A DNA stretch of 64,000 bases from Brevundimonas sp. (GTDB taxonomy: Bacteria > Pseudomonadota > Alphaproteobacteria > Caulobacterales > Caulobacteraceae). The position numbers were made by a program, and so were the translations under genes. The stretch covers positions 20,888-84,887 of the forward strand of contig SCVB01000072.1 of NCBI GenBank assembly GCA_004296955.1. The letters are read 5' to 3'. This document shows, piece after piece, positions 24,858 to 33,594 of this stretch. Numbering within the stretch: position 1 is the first letter of the stretch; each line of letters opens with the position of its first letter. The notes under the pieces are model-generated. The model worked only from the letters and a program-made list of their open reading frames with translations, did no database searches and was not told the DNA's origin.

Positions 24858-26252
24858 TCAGGCCGCCGTATTGAGAGAGAGGTTCAGGATCGAGCGCCGG
24901 CGGGCGTAGAACGCCCAGTTCACGACGGCGCAGGTGATGTAGAAGACCAGGAAGATGTAGAGGGCCGTCGTCGGCCCTCCGGTGGCCTTCATGGAGTTGG
25001 CGAAGGCCAGGGGAATGAAGAAGCCGCCATAGGCGCCGATGGCCGAGGAGAAGCCGACGATGGCCGCCGACTCCAGCTCCGAGGCCTTCAACCGCTCAGC
25101 CGGGGTTGCACGCGGCAGCAGGCGGCGCATGTCGGCGCGCACCAGGGCCGGAATCATCTGGAAAGTCGAGGCGTTGCCGACCCCGGTCCAGAAGAACAGC
25201 CAGATGAAGCTGGCGAAGAACAAGCCGAACACCGGCTCGCCGCCGAAGGCGCCGACGCTGTAGAGCACCGCCAGCACGCCTACGATCAAGGCGCAGAAAA
25301 CCACCTGGGTGACGTTCTGGCCGCCCCAGCGGTCCGACACCCAGCCGGTCATCGCCCGCGAGGCGGCGCCGACGAGCGGGCCGAGGAAGGCGATCTGCAG
25401 GATGTTCACGTCGGGGAACAGCGTCTTGCCCAGCAAGGGAAAGGCCGCCGAGAAGCCGATGAATGAGCCGAAGGTGCCGATGTAGAGGTAGCACATCAGC
25501 CAGTTGTGCTTGCGCTTGAACACCACGGCCTGCTCACGGAACGAGGCCCGCGCGGAGGCGACGTCGTTCATTCCGAACCAGGCGGCGGCGGCGGCGACCA
25601 GGATGAACGGCACCCAGACGAAGCCGGCGTTCTGCAGCCAGACCTGATGCTGGACGCCGTTTTCGACGTAGGTCTGCGGGGCGCCGAACAGGGGCGTGAA
25701 CAGGGCCAGACCGGTGACCAGTGGCGCCGCGAACTGCAGGACGCTGACGCCCAGGTTGCCGAAGCCGGCGTTGAGCGCGAGGGCGTTGCCCTTCTGGGCC
25801 TTGGGGAAGAAGAAGCCGATGTTGGCCATCGACGAGGCGAAGGCCCCGCCGCCGAGGCCGCACAGCAGGGCCAGGATGACGAAGACGACATAGGGCGTTC
25901 CCGTGTCCTGCACCGCCATTCCGATGCCGACGGCGGGGATCGCCAGCGACAGGGTGGACAAGGTGGTCCAGAGGCGGCCCCCGAAGATCGGGACCATGAA
26001 ACTGTAGAAGATCCGCAAGGTCGCGCCGGAAAGCGCCGGCAACGCCGTCAGCCAGAAGAGTTCGGCGGTGGAGAATTGGAAGCCGACCATGTTGAGACGG
26101 GTCGCCGCCGTCGACCACAGCATCCAGATGGAAAAGGCCAGCAGCAGGTTCGGGATCGAGATCCACAGGTTGCGGCGGGCGATCCGTTGACCGGTGGAGG
26201 CCCAGAATCCTGGTTCCTCCGGGCGCCAGTCATGCAGAACGTGACGGGACAT
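24858..26252 (-). CDS. narK2: Nitrate/nitrite transporter, NarK2 type
   Basis: 464 residues, about 12 membrane segments. The nitrate signature NAGFGNLGVSVLQF after FFFPKAQKGNALAL is that of NarK-type nitrate/nitrite transporters, and a second glycine-rich signature follows (VGFSSAIGAYGGFFIPLAF). An inserted loop near 'RLLPRATPAERLKASE' occurs in the NarK2 subgroup. It probably exchanges external nitrate for internal nitrite. Order narK1-narK2-narGHJI is the same as in Pseudomonas. Symbol assigned by signature and order; the transport mode is inference. Confidence 0.9.
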   Translation of the reverse strand: MSRHVLHDWRPEEPGFWASTGQRIARRNLWISIPNLLLAFSIWMLWSTAATRLNMVGFQFSTAELFWLTALPALSGATLRIFYSFMVPIFGGRLWTTLSTLSLAIPAVGIGMAVQDTGTPYVVFVILALLCGLGGGAFASSMANIGFFFPKAQKGNALALNAGFGNLGVSVLQFAAPLVTGLALFTPLFGAPQTYVENGVQHQVWLQNAGFVWVPFILVAAAAAWFGMNDVASARASFREQAVVFKRKHNWLMCYLYIGTFGSFIGFSAAFPLLGKTLFPDVNILQIAFLGPLVGAASRAMTGWVSDRWGGQNVTQVVFCALIVGVLAVLYSVGAFGGEPVFGLFFASFIWLFFWTGVGNASTFQMIPALVRADMRRLLPRATPAERLKASELESAAIVGFSSAIGAYGGFFIPLAFANSMKATGGPTTALYIFLVFYITCAVVNWAFYARRRSILNLSLNTAA

Positions 26253-26264
26253 GCGCGTCTTTCT

Positions 26265-27623
26265 CTAGTGCGAACGGGTGGACGAGGCGGCCGCGGCCCT
26301 GTCGGGACCGACGCCGGCCAGCTCGGGGAATTCCGGCAGGGTCGCCAGCATGGGGGAGCGACGGCGCTCCATTCGGCGGACGGCGAAATGCATCCAGATG
26401 AGGGCCGTGAGGACCAGCAGGAACAGCAGCATGAAACAGCTGGTCCACACGCCGGTCAGATCGTTGAGGAGGCCGAAGACGATGGGCAAGATGAAGCCGC
26501 CCAGACCGCCGATCATCCCCACCAGACCGCCGACCGAGCCGACGTGGTCGGGGTAGTAGACGGGGATGTGTTTGTAGACGGCCGCCTTGCCCAGGCTCAT
26601 GGCGAAGCCGAGGACGAACACCACCACCGTGAAGACCGGCAGGCTCATCGCCAGACGGAAGCGGATCGGCCCGTCGATGCCGTCGACCACATAGGCGGTC
26701 GCCGGATAGGACAGGATGAAGGCGCAGACGACGCTGATGATGAAGGTCAGGTACATGACCTTGCGGGCGCCGATCCGGTCGGAGAGCCAGCCCCCGAACA
26801 CCCGGAATAGGGAACCGGGAATCGAATAGGCGGCGGCCAGCATGCCGGCCACGCCGATCCCGACGCCATAGGCGCCGGTCAGGTAATGCGGCAGCCACAG
26901 GGCGAGGGCGACGAAGCCGCCGAAGACGAAGAAATAGTAGAGGGCGAATCGCCAGACCCTCAGGTCCTTGAGCGGAGCCATCTGCAACCAGGCGGCCACG
27001 GGCTTCTCGCCTGTGCGGCGTCGCTCGATCAGCTGGGGCTCGTCGCGGGTCAGGAAGAAGAACAGGAGGGCGATGACCAGCAACGCGCCCGCCCAGACCT
27101 GGGCCACCGCTTCCCAGCCGAGCGCCAGCATGACGAAGGGCGCGGCGAACTTGGTCACCGCCGCGCCGACATTGCCCGCCCCGAAGATGCCGAGGGCCGT
27201 GCCCTGGCGGCTGGCGGGATAGAATTTGGAGACATAGGCGACCCCGACCGCAAAGGCCCCGCCCGCCATGCCTACGCCGAGGGCGGCGACCAGGAATTGC
27301 GTGTAGGTCGTGGCATAGGACAGCAGGAAGGTCGCCGCGGCGGCGAGGGTCATGACAATCAGATTGACCCGTCGCCCGCCGAACTGTTCGGTCCAGACGC
27401 CCAAGAACACCCGGACAAGGGATCCGGTCAGGATCGGCGTCCCGACCAGCAGGCCGAACTGCGCTTCGGTGAGCCCGAGGTCGGCCTTGATCTGGACGCC
27501 GATGATCGAGAAGATCGTCCATACGGCGAAGCACGCCGTGAAGGCGAAGGTGCTGACCCACAGGGCGGACGCCGCGCCGGGCGCTGGTGTTTGAGAGGCG
27601 GAAGCCACCGGACCATGCTCCAT
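26265..27623 (-). CDS. narK1: Nitrate transporter, NarK1 type
   Basis: 452 residues, about 12 membrane segments. The signature reads TALGIFGAGNVGAAVTKFAA, the NarK1 (nitrate/H+ symport) version, and the second nitrate signature is GGLVGMIGGLGGFILPIVFG. It is the first gene of the nar run; a perfect FNR box is centred about 69 bases upstream of the start. It probably starts anaerobic growth by bringing nitrate in before nitrite accumulates. The next gene starts 12 bases after it ends. Confidence 0.9.
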   Translation of the reverse strand: MEHGPVASASQTPAPGAASALWVSTFAFTACFAVWTIFSIIGVQIKADLGLTEAQFGLLVGTPILTGSLVRVFLGVWTEQFGGRRVNLIVMTLAAAATFLLSYATTYTQFLVAALGVGMAGGAFAVGVAYVSKFYPASRQGTALGIFGAGNVGAAVTKFAAPFVMLALGWEAVAQVWAGALLVIALLFFFLTRDEPQLIERRRTGEKPVAAWLQMAPLKDLRVWRFALYYFFVFGGFVALALWLPHYLTGAYGVGIGVAGMLAAAYSIPGSLFRVFGGWLSDRIGARKVMYLTFIISVVCAFILSYPATAYVVDGIDGPIRFRLAMSLPVFTVVVFVLGFAMSLGKAAVYKHIPVYYPDHVGSVGGLVGMIGGLGGFILPIVFGLLNDLTGVWTSCFMLLFLLVLTALIWMHFAVRRMERRRSPMLATLPEFPELAGVGPDRAAAASSTRSH

Positions 27624-27685
27624 GCGACGTCCCGCTCGCCGGTCCGCCGTCAGGGTAGTCCTAGCCTGCGTCCCACCGCCGCTAT

Positions 27686-27699
27686 TTGATCCTTATCAA
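27686..27699 (-). promoter_or_regulatory. FNR/DNR box of the nar operon
   Basis: TTGATCCTTATCAA, a perfect TTGAT-N4-ATCAA palindrome, centred about 69 bases before the narK1 start. That leaves room for a transcript start about 41 bases downstream of the box centre, the class II activation distance. It lies in the 284-bp gap between narK1 and the divergent CRP/FNR-family regulator. Confidence 0.85.
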
Positions 27700-27800
27700 T
27701 TGAAGTCTTTGTAGACTTGGCCCAGAACTCGCCCGATACAGAAAAGAGTCAGTAGATCGGCAAATGTCGGTTCCGGATTTGTCGCAGCTCTCGCCGACGA

Positions 27801-27814
27801 TTGATATTCGTCAA
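27801..27814 (+). promoter_or_regulatory. FNR/DNR-like box near the regulator gene
   Basis: TTGATATTCGTCAA, a TTGAT-N4-GTCAA site with one non-symmetric base, about 100 bases upstream of the CRP/FNR-family regulator start. Together with the box at 27686 it suggests autoregulation. Either box could also act on the opposite gene. Confidence 0.65.
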
Positions 27815-27907
27815 GCGAGGTGTTCTAGTGGGAAGGATTAGGGGCGTGCGGTGTGAAGACGACGAGATCGGGGCCCCGCGACCGGATGTGACCAGGAGCC
27901 CAGCCCG

Positions 27908-28693
27908 ATGACCATGCGCGCCGCAGACCTCGATCGCGTCAAGGCGCTGCCGCTGTTCTCCCGCGCCTCGCCGGAAGTCTTCCGCGACGTCACCGCCGGG
28001 GCCTTCCTTCAGCGGTTTCCCGCGGGCACGACCCTGTTGATGGAGGGCGACACGGTCGACTTCCTCTATGTCCTGCTGGACGGGGCGGTTGAGCTCCAGG
28101 GCTCCTGGAAGGAGAAGGAGACCACCCTGGCGCTGCTGCGTCCGGTCTCCACCTTCATCCTGGCCGCGGTCGTCCTGGATGCGGACGCGCTGATGTCGGC
28201 GCGGACCCTGGAGCGGTCCGAGATCCTGATGCTCTCGGGAGAAGCGCTTCGCCGAACGATGCGGCAGGACGCCGACTTCGGCTTCGCGGTGGCCCAGGAG
28301 CTCTCCGGCTGCTACCGCGGCCTGGTCCGCGCCGTGAAAAACCAGAAGCTTCGCGGCGGCGTGGAGCGGCTGGCCAACTATCTGCTCACCCAGAGAGTTC
28401 GTCAGGGTATGCGCAACCCGATCGTCCTGCCCCATGAAAAGCGGGTGCTGGCGTCCCTGCTCGGCATGTCTCCCGAGAACCTGTCACGAGCCTTCGCCAG
28501 CCTGTCCAGCTACGGGGTGGCTGTGCAGGGCGCGGAAGTCAGCCTGGGCCGGCCGGACGCCCTGGAGCGGTTGGCGCGGCCACATGCTCTGATCGATAAT
28601 CACATGCCGCCGCCGCCCGGGGTCGTCGGCAAGGCCGAGAGCGAGCGGTGGACCACGCAGACCGGGCGGACCTGCGGCTCGGTTCTGGGCTGA
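27908..28693 (+). CDS. CRP/FNR family regulator, DNR/NnrR-like
   Basis: 261 residues from ATG 27908. An N-terminal cyclic-nucleotide-type barrel (RFPAGTTLLMEGDTVDFLYV, LLDGAVELQGSW) leads to a long dimer helix and a winged helix-turn-helix with LLGMSPENLSRAFASLSSYG. The recognition helix has E-NL-SR, the same E-xx-SR that lets FNR read TTGAT. There is no N-terminal cysteine cluster (only two scattered cysteines), so it is not an O2-sensing Fe-S FNR but resembles the NO-responsive DNR/NnrR group. It is divergent from narK1 and flanked by matching boxes. Its stop is directly adjacent to that of convergent moaA. Signal sensed is inference. Confidence 0.85.
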   Translation: MTMRAADLDRVKALPLFSRASPEVFRDVTAGAFLQRFPAGTTLLMEGDTVDFLYVLLDGAVELQGSWKEKETTLALLRPVSTFILAAVVLDADALMSARTLERSEILMLSGEALRRTMRQDADFGFAVAQELSGCYRGLVRAVKNQKLRGGVERLANYLLTQRVRQGMRNPIVLPHEKRVLASLLGMSPENLSRAFASLSSYGVAVQGAEVSLGRPDALERLARPHALIDNHMPPPPGVVGKAESERWTTQTGRTCGSVLG

Positions 28694-29686
28694 TCAGCCT
28701 CCAAGCTGCGCCAGATTTTGCAGATCGCCTGAACGCCCGAGGGCCAGCGAATGGCCGGCTGATTTGCCTCCCAGGGCCGAGACGATGCGCTGCGTCAGCG
28801 CCTCTCGGTCGCCGTCGTCCTGCAGAAGATCACGCAGGTCGACGCCGCCATCCCCGAACAGACACAGGCGCAGCTTGCCCCGCGCGGTGACTCTCAGGCG
28901 GTTGCAGCTGTCGCAGAAGCCCGGCGCGTAGGGCGCGATCAGGCCGATGGCGCCCGCGTGATCCGGATGCCGGTATTCCAACGCCGGCCCGGCGTCGAAG
29001 GCGCGCTCGGTCGGCGTCCATCCATTCCGGTCCAGCCAGTCGCGCAGGCCCTGGGCCTTCACGTGATGGCGGGCGAAATAGTCGTCATTGTCGGTCGTCT
29101 TCATCAGCTCGATGAATCGAACCGCCACGGGCCGATCGCGGACGAAGCGCGCCCAACCGTCGAAACCGGCCTCGGCCGTCTCGCGCAGCAGGACCGCATT
29201 GACCTTCACGGCGGAGAAGCCTCCGGCCAGGGCCAGGTCCAGGCCCGTCAGAACCTGGTTCAGCTTGTCGTGGCCCGTGATCTGGTGAAACGTCTCCGGG
29301 TCTATCGAGTCAATGCTGACGTTGATGTGGCTGAGTCCCGAGGCGCGCCAGTCGGCGGCGTGGCGGGCTAGGTTCCAGCCGTTGGTGGTCATGGCGACCT
29401 TGGCCACCCCGGGCGCGGCCGCCACCCTCTCGATGACGGCGTTGAAATCCTTGCGGACCGTGGGCTCGCCGCCGGTCAGACGAACCTTGCTGAGCCCAAG
29501 GTCCGAAAACCCGGCCGCCAGACGGCCAATCTCCTCGACCGTCAGGAAGGACAGCGGTCCGGTCTTCTTCCAGCCGTTCGGCAGGCAGTAGGTGCAACTG
29601 AAATTGCAGACCTCCGTCACCGACAGGCGAAGGTAGTGAAACCGGCGGCCGAAGCCGTCAGCCATGGCAGTGGCGTCGAACGCCAT
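28694..29686 (-). CDS. moaA: GTP 3',8-cyclase MoaA
   Basis: 330 residues from ATG 29686, with AGGAG 7 bases upstream; the longer open frame further up is spurious. Radical-SAM ligands C27, C31, C34 (CNFSCTYC) and a second cluster from FCDSCNRLRV with a later LCLFG cysteine. KVRLTGGEPTVRKD and the C-terminal ...QLGG (the essential GG end) are present. With MoaC it makes cyclic pyranopterin monophosphate from GTP, the first step of Moco synthesis. It stands apart from the other moa genes and has its own FNR box; it is convergent with, and touches, the CRP/FNR regulator gene. Confidence 0.95.
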   Translation of the reverse strand: MAFDATAMADGFGRRFHYLRLSVTEVCNFSCTYCLPNGWKKTGPLSFLTVEEIGRLAAGFSDLGLSKVRLTGGEPTVRKDFNAVIERVAAAPGVAKVAMTTNGWNLARHAADWRASGLSHINVSIDSIDPETFHQITGHDKLNQVLTGLDLALAGGFSAVKVNAVLLRETAEAGFDGWARFVRDRPVAVRFIELMKTTDNDDYFARHHVKAQGLRDWLDRNGWTPTERAFDAGPALEYRHPDHAGAIGLIAPYAPGFCDSCNRLRVTARGKLRLCLFGDGGVDLRDLLQDDGDREALTQRIVSALGGKSAGHSLALGRSGDLQNLAQLGG

Positions 29687-29864
29687 GGAAGCTCCTTTCC
29701 AAACACGGGAGGCGGAGGGATTTCTCCCGCCGCCCTCGATCCTTGCGGATCCGGCCGCCAGACCATGGCGCAAGGGCGCTACAGGTCGGGCGGCTCGGAG
29801 CGAACTCAACCGGATTGGTAACCGATTATCCCGCTGCACCTTATGACGCGACGCCGAACCGGTC
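29687..29864 (-). other. Long structured 5' region of moaA
   Basis: About 178 bases separate the moaA start from its FNR box. On the minus strand it contains GGCGGGAGAAATCCCTCCGCC, which folds to a short hairpin at about 29710-29732, and other GC-rich inverted segments. Transcription is expected to begin about 41 bases past the box centre, which leaves a leader of over 100 bases. Nothing coding is supported here. A Moco-type riboswitch is conceivable but I cannot confirm its conserved core. Confidence 0.35.
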
Positions 29865-29878
29865 TTGATGAAGATCAA
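29865..29878 (-). promoter_or_regulatory. FNR/DNR box upstream of moaA
   Basis: TTGATGAAGATCAA, a perfect TTGAT-N4-ATCAA palindrome, about 185 bases before the moaA start and between moaA and the end of nnrS. The remaining 206 bases up to the nnrS stop (29879-30084) show no gene. Confidence 0.85.
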
Positions 29879-30084
29879 GTCCGATCGTCGTGGCCCTTGT
29901 GACGCGCATGGGTCCGGTCCCGCCGGTCGGGGCGGCCGAGGGGCGCATGGCGGCGGAGGCGGGGCGGACCAATGGGCCGTTGCGGCCGGTCGCCCGACAG
30001 GCGCTGGACCCCCGGCCTGACGACGGGGAGCGCGCCTTCGTATTGGTCGAGCCGGCCGCCGCGGCGGGTCGCGTCCGGCCGCGG

Positions 30085-31269
30085 TCAGCTCCGCGCGGGG
30101 CGAGCCGTCAACAGCATCGGGCCGTAGGCGATGGCGAAGGCGAGAAAGGCTCCCGACCACAATGCGGCCGAGACCATCAGCAGCGGCTGATAGGCGGACG
30201 GCGACAGGCCGCCCGCGACCCTGGCCAGGGCGGCGGCATTGACCAGACCGTAGATCATCACTTCGACCGGGCCGGCGGCCAGGGGCCGTCCGGTGTGGCC
30301 CCGGCTGGCGCGGGTCATGACGGCCAGGGTCATTACCCCGATGGCGCCGGCGGTCAGGGCGTGCACGCCGACCGAGGGCGGGACCAGGCCCGGCGCGCCG
30401 CTCGACAGGCCGGTCAGGACCAGGCCCGCGGCCAGCCACAGATAGCCAAGGTGCAGGATCCAGACGAGCGGTTCCGCCCCGGTGGCGTCGCCTCGCCAGC
30501 GCGCCAGTCGCAACAGGTTCAGACCGCCGGCCGCCAGCAACAGGACGCCTGTCGCCGGATGCGCCGGTGCGAGGCTCCAGGCAGCGAGGCCCGCTGCAGT
30601 CGCCGCCAGGGTCACGATGTCGAAGCGTCCGGCGACAGCGGGCAGGGGGCCGCCGCGTCGCGCCTGCCAGTTGCGGGTGAAACTCGGCGTCACCCGCCCG
30701 CCGATCACGGCGATCAGCAAGGCCACCACCGCCAGGCCCAGCCGGGTCGGCAGATTGGCGACGCCCCCGGCATCCCTCTCCAGATGGAACCCCGCATTCG
30801 CCAGGGCGAACAGGGTGACCATGACGGCGATGGGGACGTTACGCCAATTCCGTCCGGCCAGCACCTCGCGCCAGATCACGCCGGCCATGACGAACAGGAA
30901 AAGGCCGTCGACGATCGCCGGCCAGGCCGCCGTCGTCAGGTCCGCATTCAGGGCCATGGCCAGCATGGCCGCCCGACCCGCCAGCCACAGCCCGAACAGC
31001 AGGGCCAGGGGCCTCCCCACCACAGGCAGGCGACCGGTCCAGTTGGGCACGGCGGTCAGCAGGAAGCCGACGACGACCCCGCCGGTATAGCCGAACAGCA
31101 TCTCATGCACGTGCCAGTCGAGGCCGACCGGGCCGCCGCTGAGGAAGGCGTAGAGCCAGATCGGCGCGGCGATCGCCGACCACAGGGCGGCGAACAGGAA
31201 GAAGGGGCGCAGACCGACGCTGAAGACGGCGGGACCGCGATAGGCCCGAATAGCGGCGGCGGTCTTCAT
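30085..31269 (-). CDS. nnrS: NnrS family protein
   Basis: 394 residues with about 12 membrane segments. FSVGLRPFFLFAALWSAIAA, WHVHEMLFGYTGGVVVGFLL, TAVPNWTGRLP and GGRVTPSFTRNW are NnrS hallmarks; the histidines of WHVHEM may bind heme and copper. NnrS is linked to resistance to nitrosative stress and to denitrification, though its reaction is unsettled. It is the last gene of the nrdJ-ubiTUV operon, overlapping the chorismate mutase gene by four bases. Confidence 0.93.
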   Translation of the reverse strand: MKTAAAIRAYRGPAVFSVGLRPFFLFAALWSAIAAPIWLYAFLSGGPVGLDWHVHEMLFGYTGGVVVGFLLTAVPNWTGRLPVVGRPLALLFGLWLAGRAAMLAMALNADLTTAAWPAIVDGLFLFVMAGVIWREVLAGRNWRNVPIAVMVTLFALANAGFHLERDAGGVANLPTRLGLAVVALLIAVIGGRVTPSFTRNWQARRGGPLPAVAGRFDIVTLAATAAGLAAWSLAPAHPATGVLLLAAGGLNLLRLARWRGDATGAEPLVWILHLGYLWLAAGLVLTGLSSGAPGLVPPSVGVHALTAGAIGVMTLAVMTRASRGHTGRPLAAGPVEVMIYGLVNAAALARVAGGLSPSAYQPLLMVSAALWSGAFLAFAIAYGPMLLTARPARS

Positions 31270-31655
31270 GAAGACTCCTGGACGACGGTTCCGTCCAGCA
31301 TAGACGACCGGGGCGCAGAGAGGCTTGACGGACTGGCCCCTGCGGCCTGTCCATCGTCAAGCCGACCGATCGGATCGGACCGGCGCAACAGCGCCTGCTG
31401 GGCCTCGGCCGAACGCTCGAGGAGTTCGCGCCAGACCGCGACCGCGAGCGCCTCGTCCAGCCCGCAACGCCCCGCGGCGGACCGGACGCGGGCGAGGATG
31501 GCGGCGACCCGCTGGGGATCCCGTACGCTTTCGGGTCCCGCCTTGAGCCCGGCGATCAAGGCGACCTGGCGCTGGCGCGCGGCGACGAGCCGCACCAGGA
31601 CCGCGTCGATCCGATCGATCCGCGTCCGCCGGGCCGCCAGTTCCGCGGCGCTCAC
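31266..31655 (-). CDS. Chorismate mutase, AroQ type
   Basis: 129 residues. The AroQ helix pattern is present: LAARRTRIDRIDAVLVRLVA (family: R..ID.iD..l..Ll..R) followed by AARQRQVALIAGLKAG and SVRDPQRVAAILARVRSAA, then AVWRELLERS. Arg, Lys and Gln/Glu positions for chorismate binding appear kept. The C-terminal 30 residues are low-complexity. It converts chorismate to prephenate. It overlaps ubiV and nnrS by four bases each, so it is a real member of the anaerobic operon, an unusual location for this enzyme. Confidence 0.8.
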   Translation of the reverse strand: MSAAELAARRTRIDRIDAVLVRLVAARQRQVALIAGLKAGPESVRDPQRVAAILARVRSAAGRCGLDEALAVAVWRELLERSAEAQQALLRRSDPIGRLDDGQAAGASPSSLSAPRSSMLDGTVVQESS

Positions 31656-32572
31656 GCGGCCGTCCCGGCGCCGATCCGGCGGGCGCCGGCCGCCCCGTGC
31701 AGATAGCCGCTGACCAGAGGTCCCGGGGGGCCGAGAGGCTCGATCCCGCGCGCAAGCGCCGCGGGCGTGATCCGTCCGGCGACGAAATCGTGGAACAGAC
31801 GGGAAACCGCGACCATGTCCAGACTGTGGGGCGACAACCGCAGCATCGACACGCCCGCCGCCTTGAGCGCCTCGACCGGAACATCGACGAGCTGGCAGCC
31901 GTGCGACAGGGTCTGCAGCCCGTTCATGGCCAGGAAGTCCTGTCCCTCAAGGGTCGCCACATCCATGCCGTCCGGATGGCGGTCGCAGACGTAGCGGCAG
32001 GCGTCCCGGTGCAGGCCCTCCATCCGGGCCTGGGCGCAGCGGCTCGACAGGGCGAGCGGCAAACGGCCGAAGGCGAACAGTTCGAGCTTGAGACCGGGGC
32101 AAGCCTTGGCGATCCGGGCGAGCGAGTTCAGGGGAAGCTCGACATTGGCGCACAGACGCACGCAGCCCAACCGCGCCAGCTCCGCCGCTGCGCGGGCATT
32201 GTAGACGTTCAGCAGCGGGCCGGCGACGAAGGGAGCCGGCGCCCGGCTCCAGACCGCGGACATGTCTCCGGCCTCGATCAGATGATCGGGGTCCGCGGCG
32301 AGCTCCGCCGCCAGCCGGCGCTCCCTCGGCGTGGCGGGGAGGGCAAGGGTGGACCAGATCACCGTCTTGCCCGCCGTCTCCAGCCGCTCGGCGGCCCGCG
32401 CCAGGACGTCCTGCAGCAGGGGCTGGCGCTTGCCGCACACCACCTCGCCCAGATAGACCGTTCCGACCGGGGCCTCGTCGGCGATCCGAGCGTAGAAGGT
32501 CTCGACCCGGTCCGGCGCCCAGTTGAAGAGCAGCGGTCCGATCGCCAGGTCGATTAATCCGCGCGGTTCCAT
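31652..32572 (-). CDS. ubiV: O2-independent ubiquinone hydroxylation protein UbiV
   Basis: 306 residues from ATG 32572, eight bases after the ubiU stop, preceded by GAGGG; an ATG 18 bases upstream is less likely. U32 peptidase-family barrel with YLGEVVCGKRQP, SLARLGC-type strands and the cluster-binding CAQARMEGLHRDACRYVCDR, matching the UbiV [4Fe-4S] cysteines. With UbiU it hydroxylates the ubiquinone ring without O2, probably from prephenate as oxygen donor. Paired with UbiU and UbiT in the same operon. Confidence 0.93.
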   Translation of the reverse strand: MEPRGLIDLAIGPLLFNWAPDRVETFYARIADEAPVGTVYLGEVVCGKRQPLLQDVLARAAERLETAGKTVIWSTLALPATPRERRLAAELAADPDHLIEAGDMSAVWSRAPAPFVAGPLLNVYNARAAAELARLGCVRLCANVELPLNSLARIAKACPGLKLELFAFGRLPLALSSRCAQARMEGLHRDACRYVCDRHPDGMDVATLEGQDFLAMNGLQTLSHGCQLVDVPVEALKAAGVSMLRLSPHSLDMVAVSRLFHDFVAGRITPAALARGIEPLGPPGPLVSGYLHGAAGARRIGAGTAA

Positions 32573-32580
32573 GGACACCC

Positions 32581-33594
32581 TCACCGCCAACGTTTCCGAT
32601 AGGCGCCGGTCGTCTCTCTCGCGCCCTCGGCGAGATCGCCCAGCAGGGACTCATAGAGCTCCGGCGACTCGCCGCGTCCGATGGCGTCGATCGCCGCCCG
32701 GAAGGCCTTGGTGACGCGCGCCACATAGGCGCGGCCTCTCTGCCGGCCCTCGATCTTGACCGCCGTGACGCCGGCTCCCGCCAGTCCCCCCAGCAGGCTC
32801 ATGGCGTTCAGGCTGACCGGGTCCTCGAACAGGTAGCCCGCCTCGCCGGACCCGCCGCCCCGGAACCGCCCCTTGCAAAGGGTCGGATAGCCGCCGACCT
32901 CCCCGGCCGGCAGCCGGTCGATGGCGAAGCCCGACAGGCGCGTCGTGCGCTCGCCATGATCGTCGGTGAAGCTTACGGCCTCGGGCGGCGAGCATACGCC
33001 GGACAGGTTCGGCGACCGCCCCGAGGCGTAGGACGACAGGGCGCAGCGGCCTTCGGCCATGACGCAAAGGCCGCCGTAGACGAAGGCCTCGGTCTCGACC
33101 GCGATCTCGGGCGTCAGACTGCGGATTTCCTCAACGCTGAGGACGCGGGGCAGGACCACGCGTTTCACCCCGTATTCCCGGGCGTAGAATGAAATGGCCT
33201 CCGGCGTGCCCGCGGCGGCCTGGACCGAGAGGTGAAGCCGGACGCCGGGGTGGTTGGCGCGCATATGCGAGAGCACGGCCAGGTCGGCGGCGATGACCGC
33301 GTCCACGCCGGCGACAGCCGCCGCGTCGGCCGAGGCCCGCCAGAGATCGGGGGCGTCCGCCCGGGCGAAGGTGTTGAGCGCCAGCAGGACCCGGGCGCCG
33401 CGCTCATGGGCCCAGTCGGTCGCCGCCCGCAGTTCGGCCGGGGAGAAGTTCAGCCCCGGAAAATTGCGGGCGTTGGTCTCGTCCCGAAAGCCGCAATAGA
33501 CGCTGTCCGCTCCAGCCTCGACGGCGGCCTTGAGCATGGCCGGCGATCCGGCCGGGCAGACCAGCTCCAGCGCGGGGATGCGCGCGGCGGTCAT
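32581..33594 (-). CDS. ubiU: O2-independent ubiquinone hydroxylation protein UbiU
   Basis: 337 residues. U32 family start ELVCPAGSPAMLKAAVEAGA and DSVYCGFRDETNARNFPGLN; cluster cysteines in GGLCVMAEGRCALSSY, NLSGVCSPP and YPTLCKGRF fit UbiU. VKIEGRQRGRAYVARVTKAF is a typical U32 ending. It forms a heterodimer with UbiV for anaerobic ring hydroxylation in ubiquinone synthesis, needed because the nitrate reductase takes electrons from ubiquinol. Four-base overlap with ubiT. Confidence 0.95.
   Translation of the reverse strand: MTAARIPALELVCPAGSPAMLKAAVEAGADSVYCGFRDETNARNFPGLNFSPAELRAATDWAHERGARVLLALNTFARADAPDLWRASADAAAVAGVDAVIAADLAVLSHMRANHPGVRLHLSVQAAAGTPEAISFYAREYGVKRVVLPRVLSVEEIRSLTPEIAVETEAFVYGGLCVMAEGRCALSSYASGRSPNLSGVCSPPEAVSFTDDHGERTTRLSGFAIDRLPAGEVGGYPTLCKGRFRGGGSGEAGYLFEDPVSLNAMSLLGGLAGAGVTAVKIEGRQRGRAYVARVTKAFRAAIDAIGRGESPELYESLLGDLAEGARETTGAYRKRWR

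Noticed and set aside
21904-24909. A 1001-codon open frame antisense to narG
   Set aside because: narG is complete and strongly conserved on the other strand; the antisense frame is low-complexity His/Gly/Arg/Val sequence produced by GC-rich codon usage.
29890-31713. 607-codon plus-strand open frame over nnrS and the chorismate mutase
   Set aside because: Gln/Gly/Arg/His-rich shadow of the nnrS coding strand, with no ribosome site or family resemblance.
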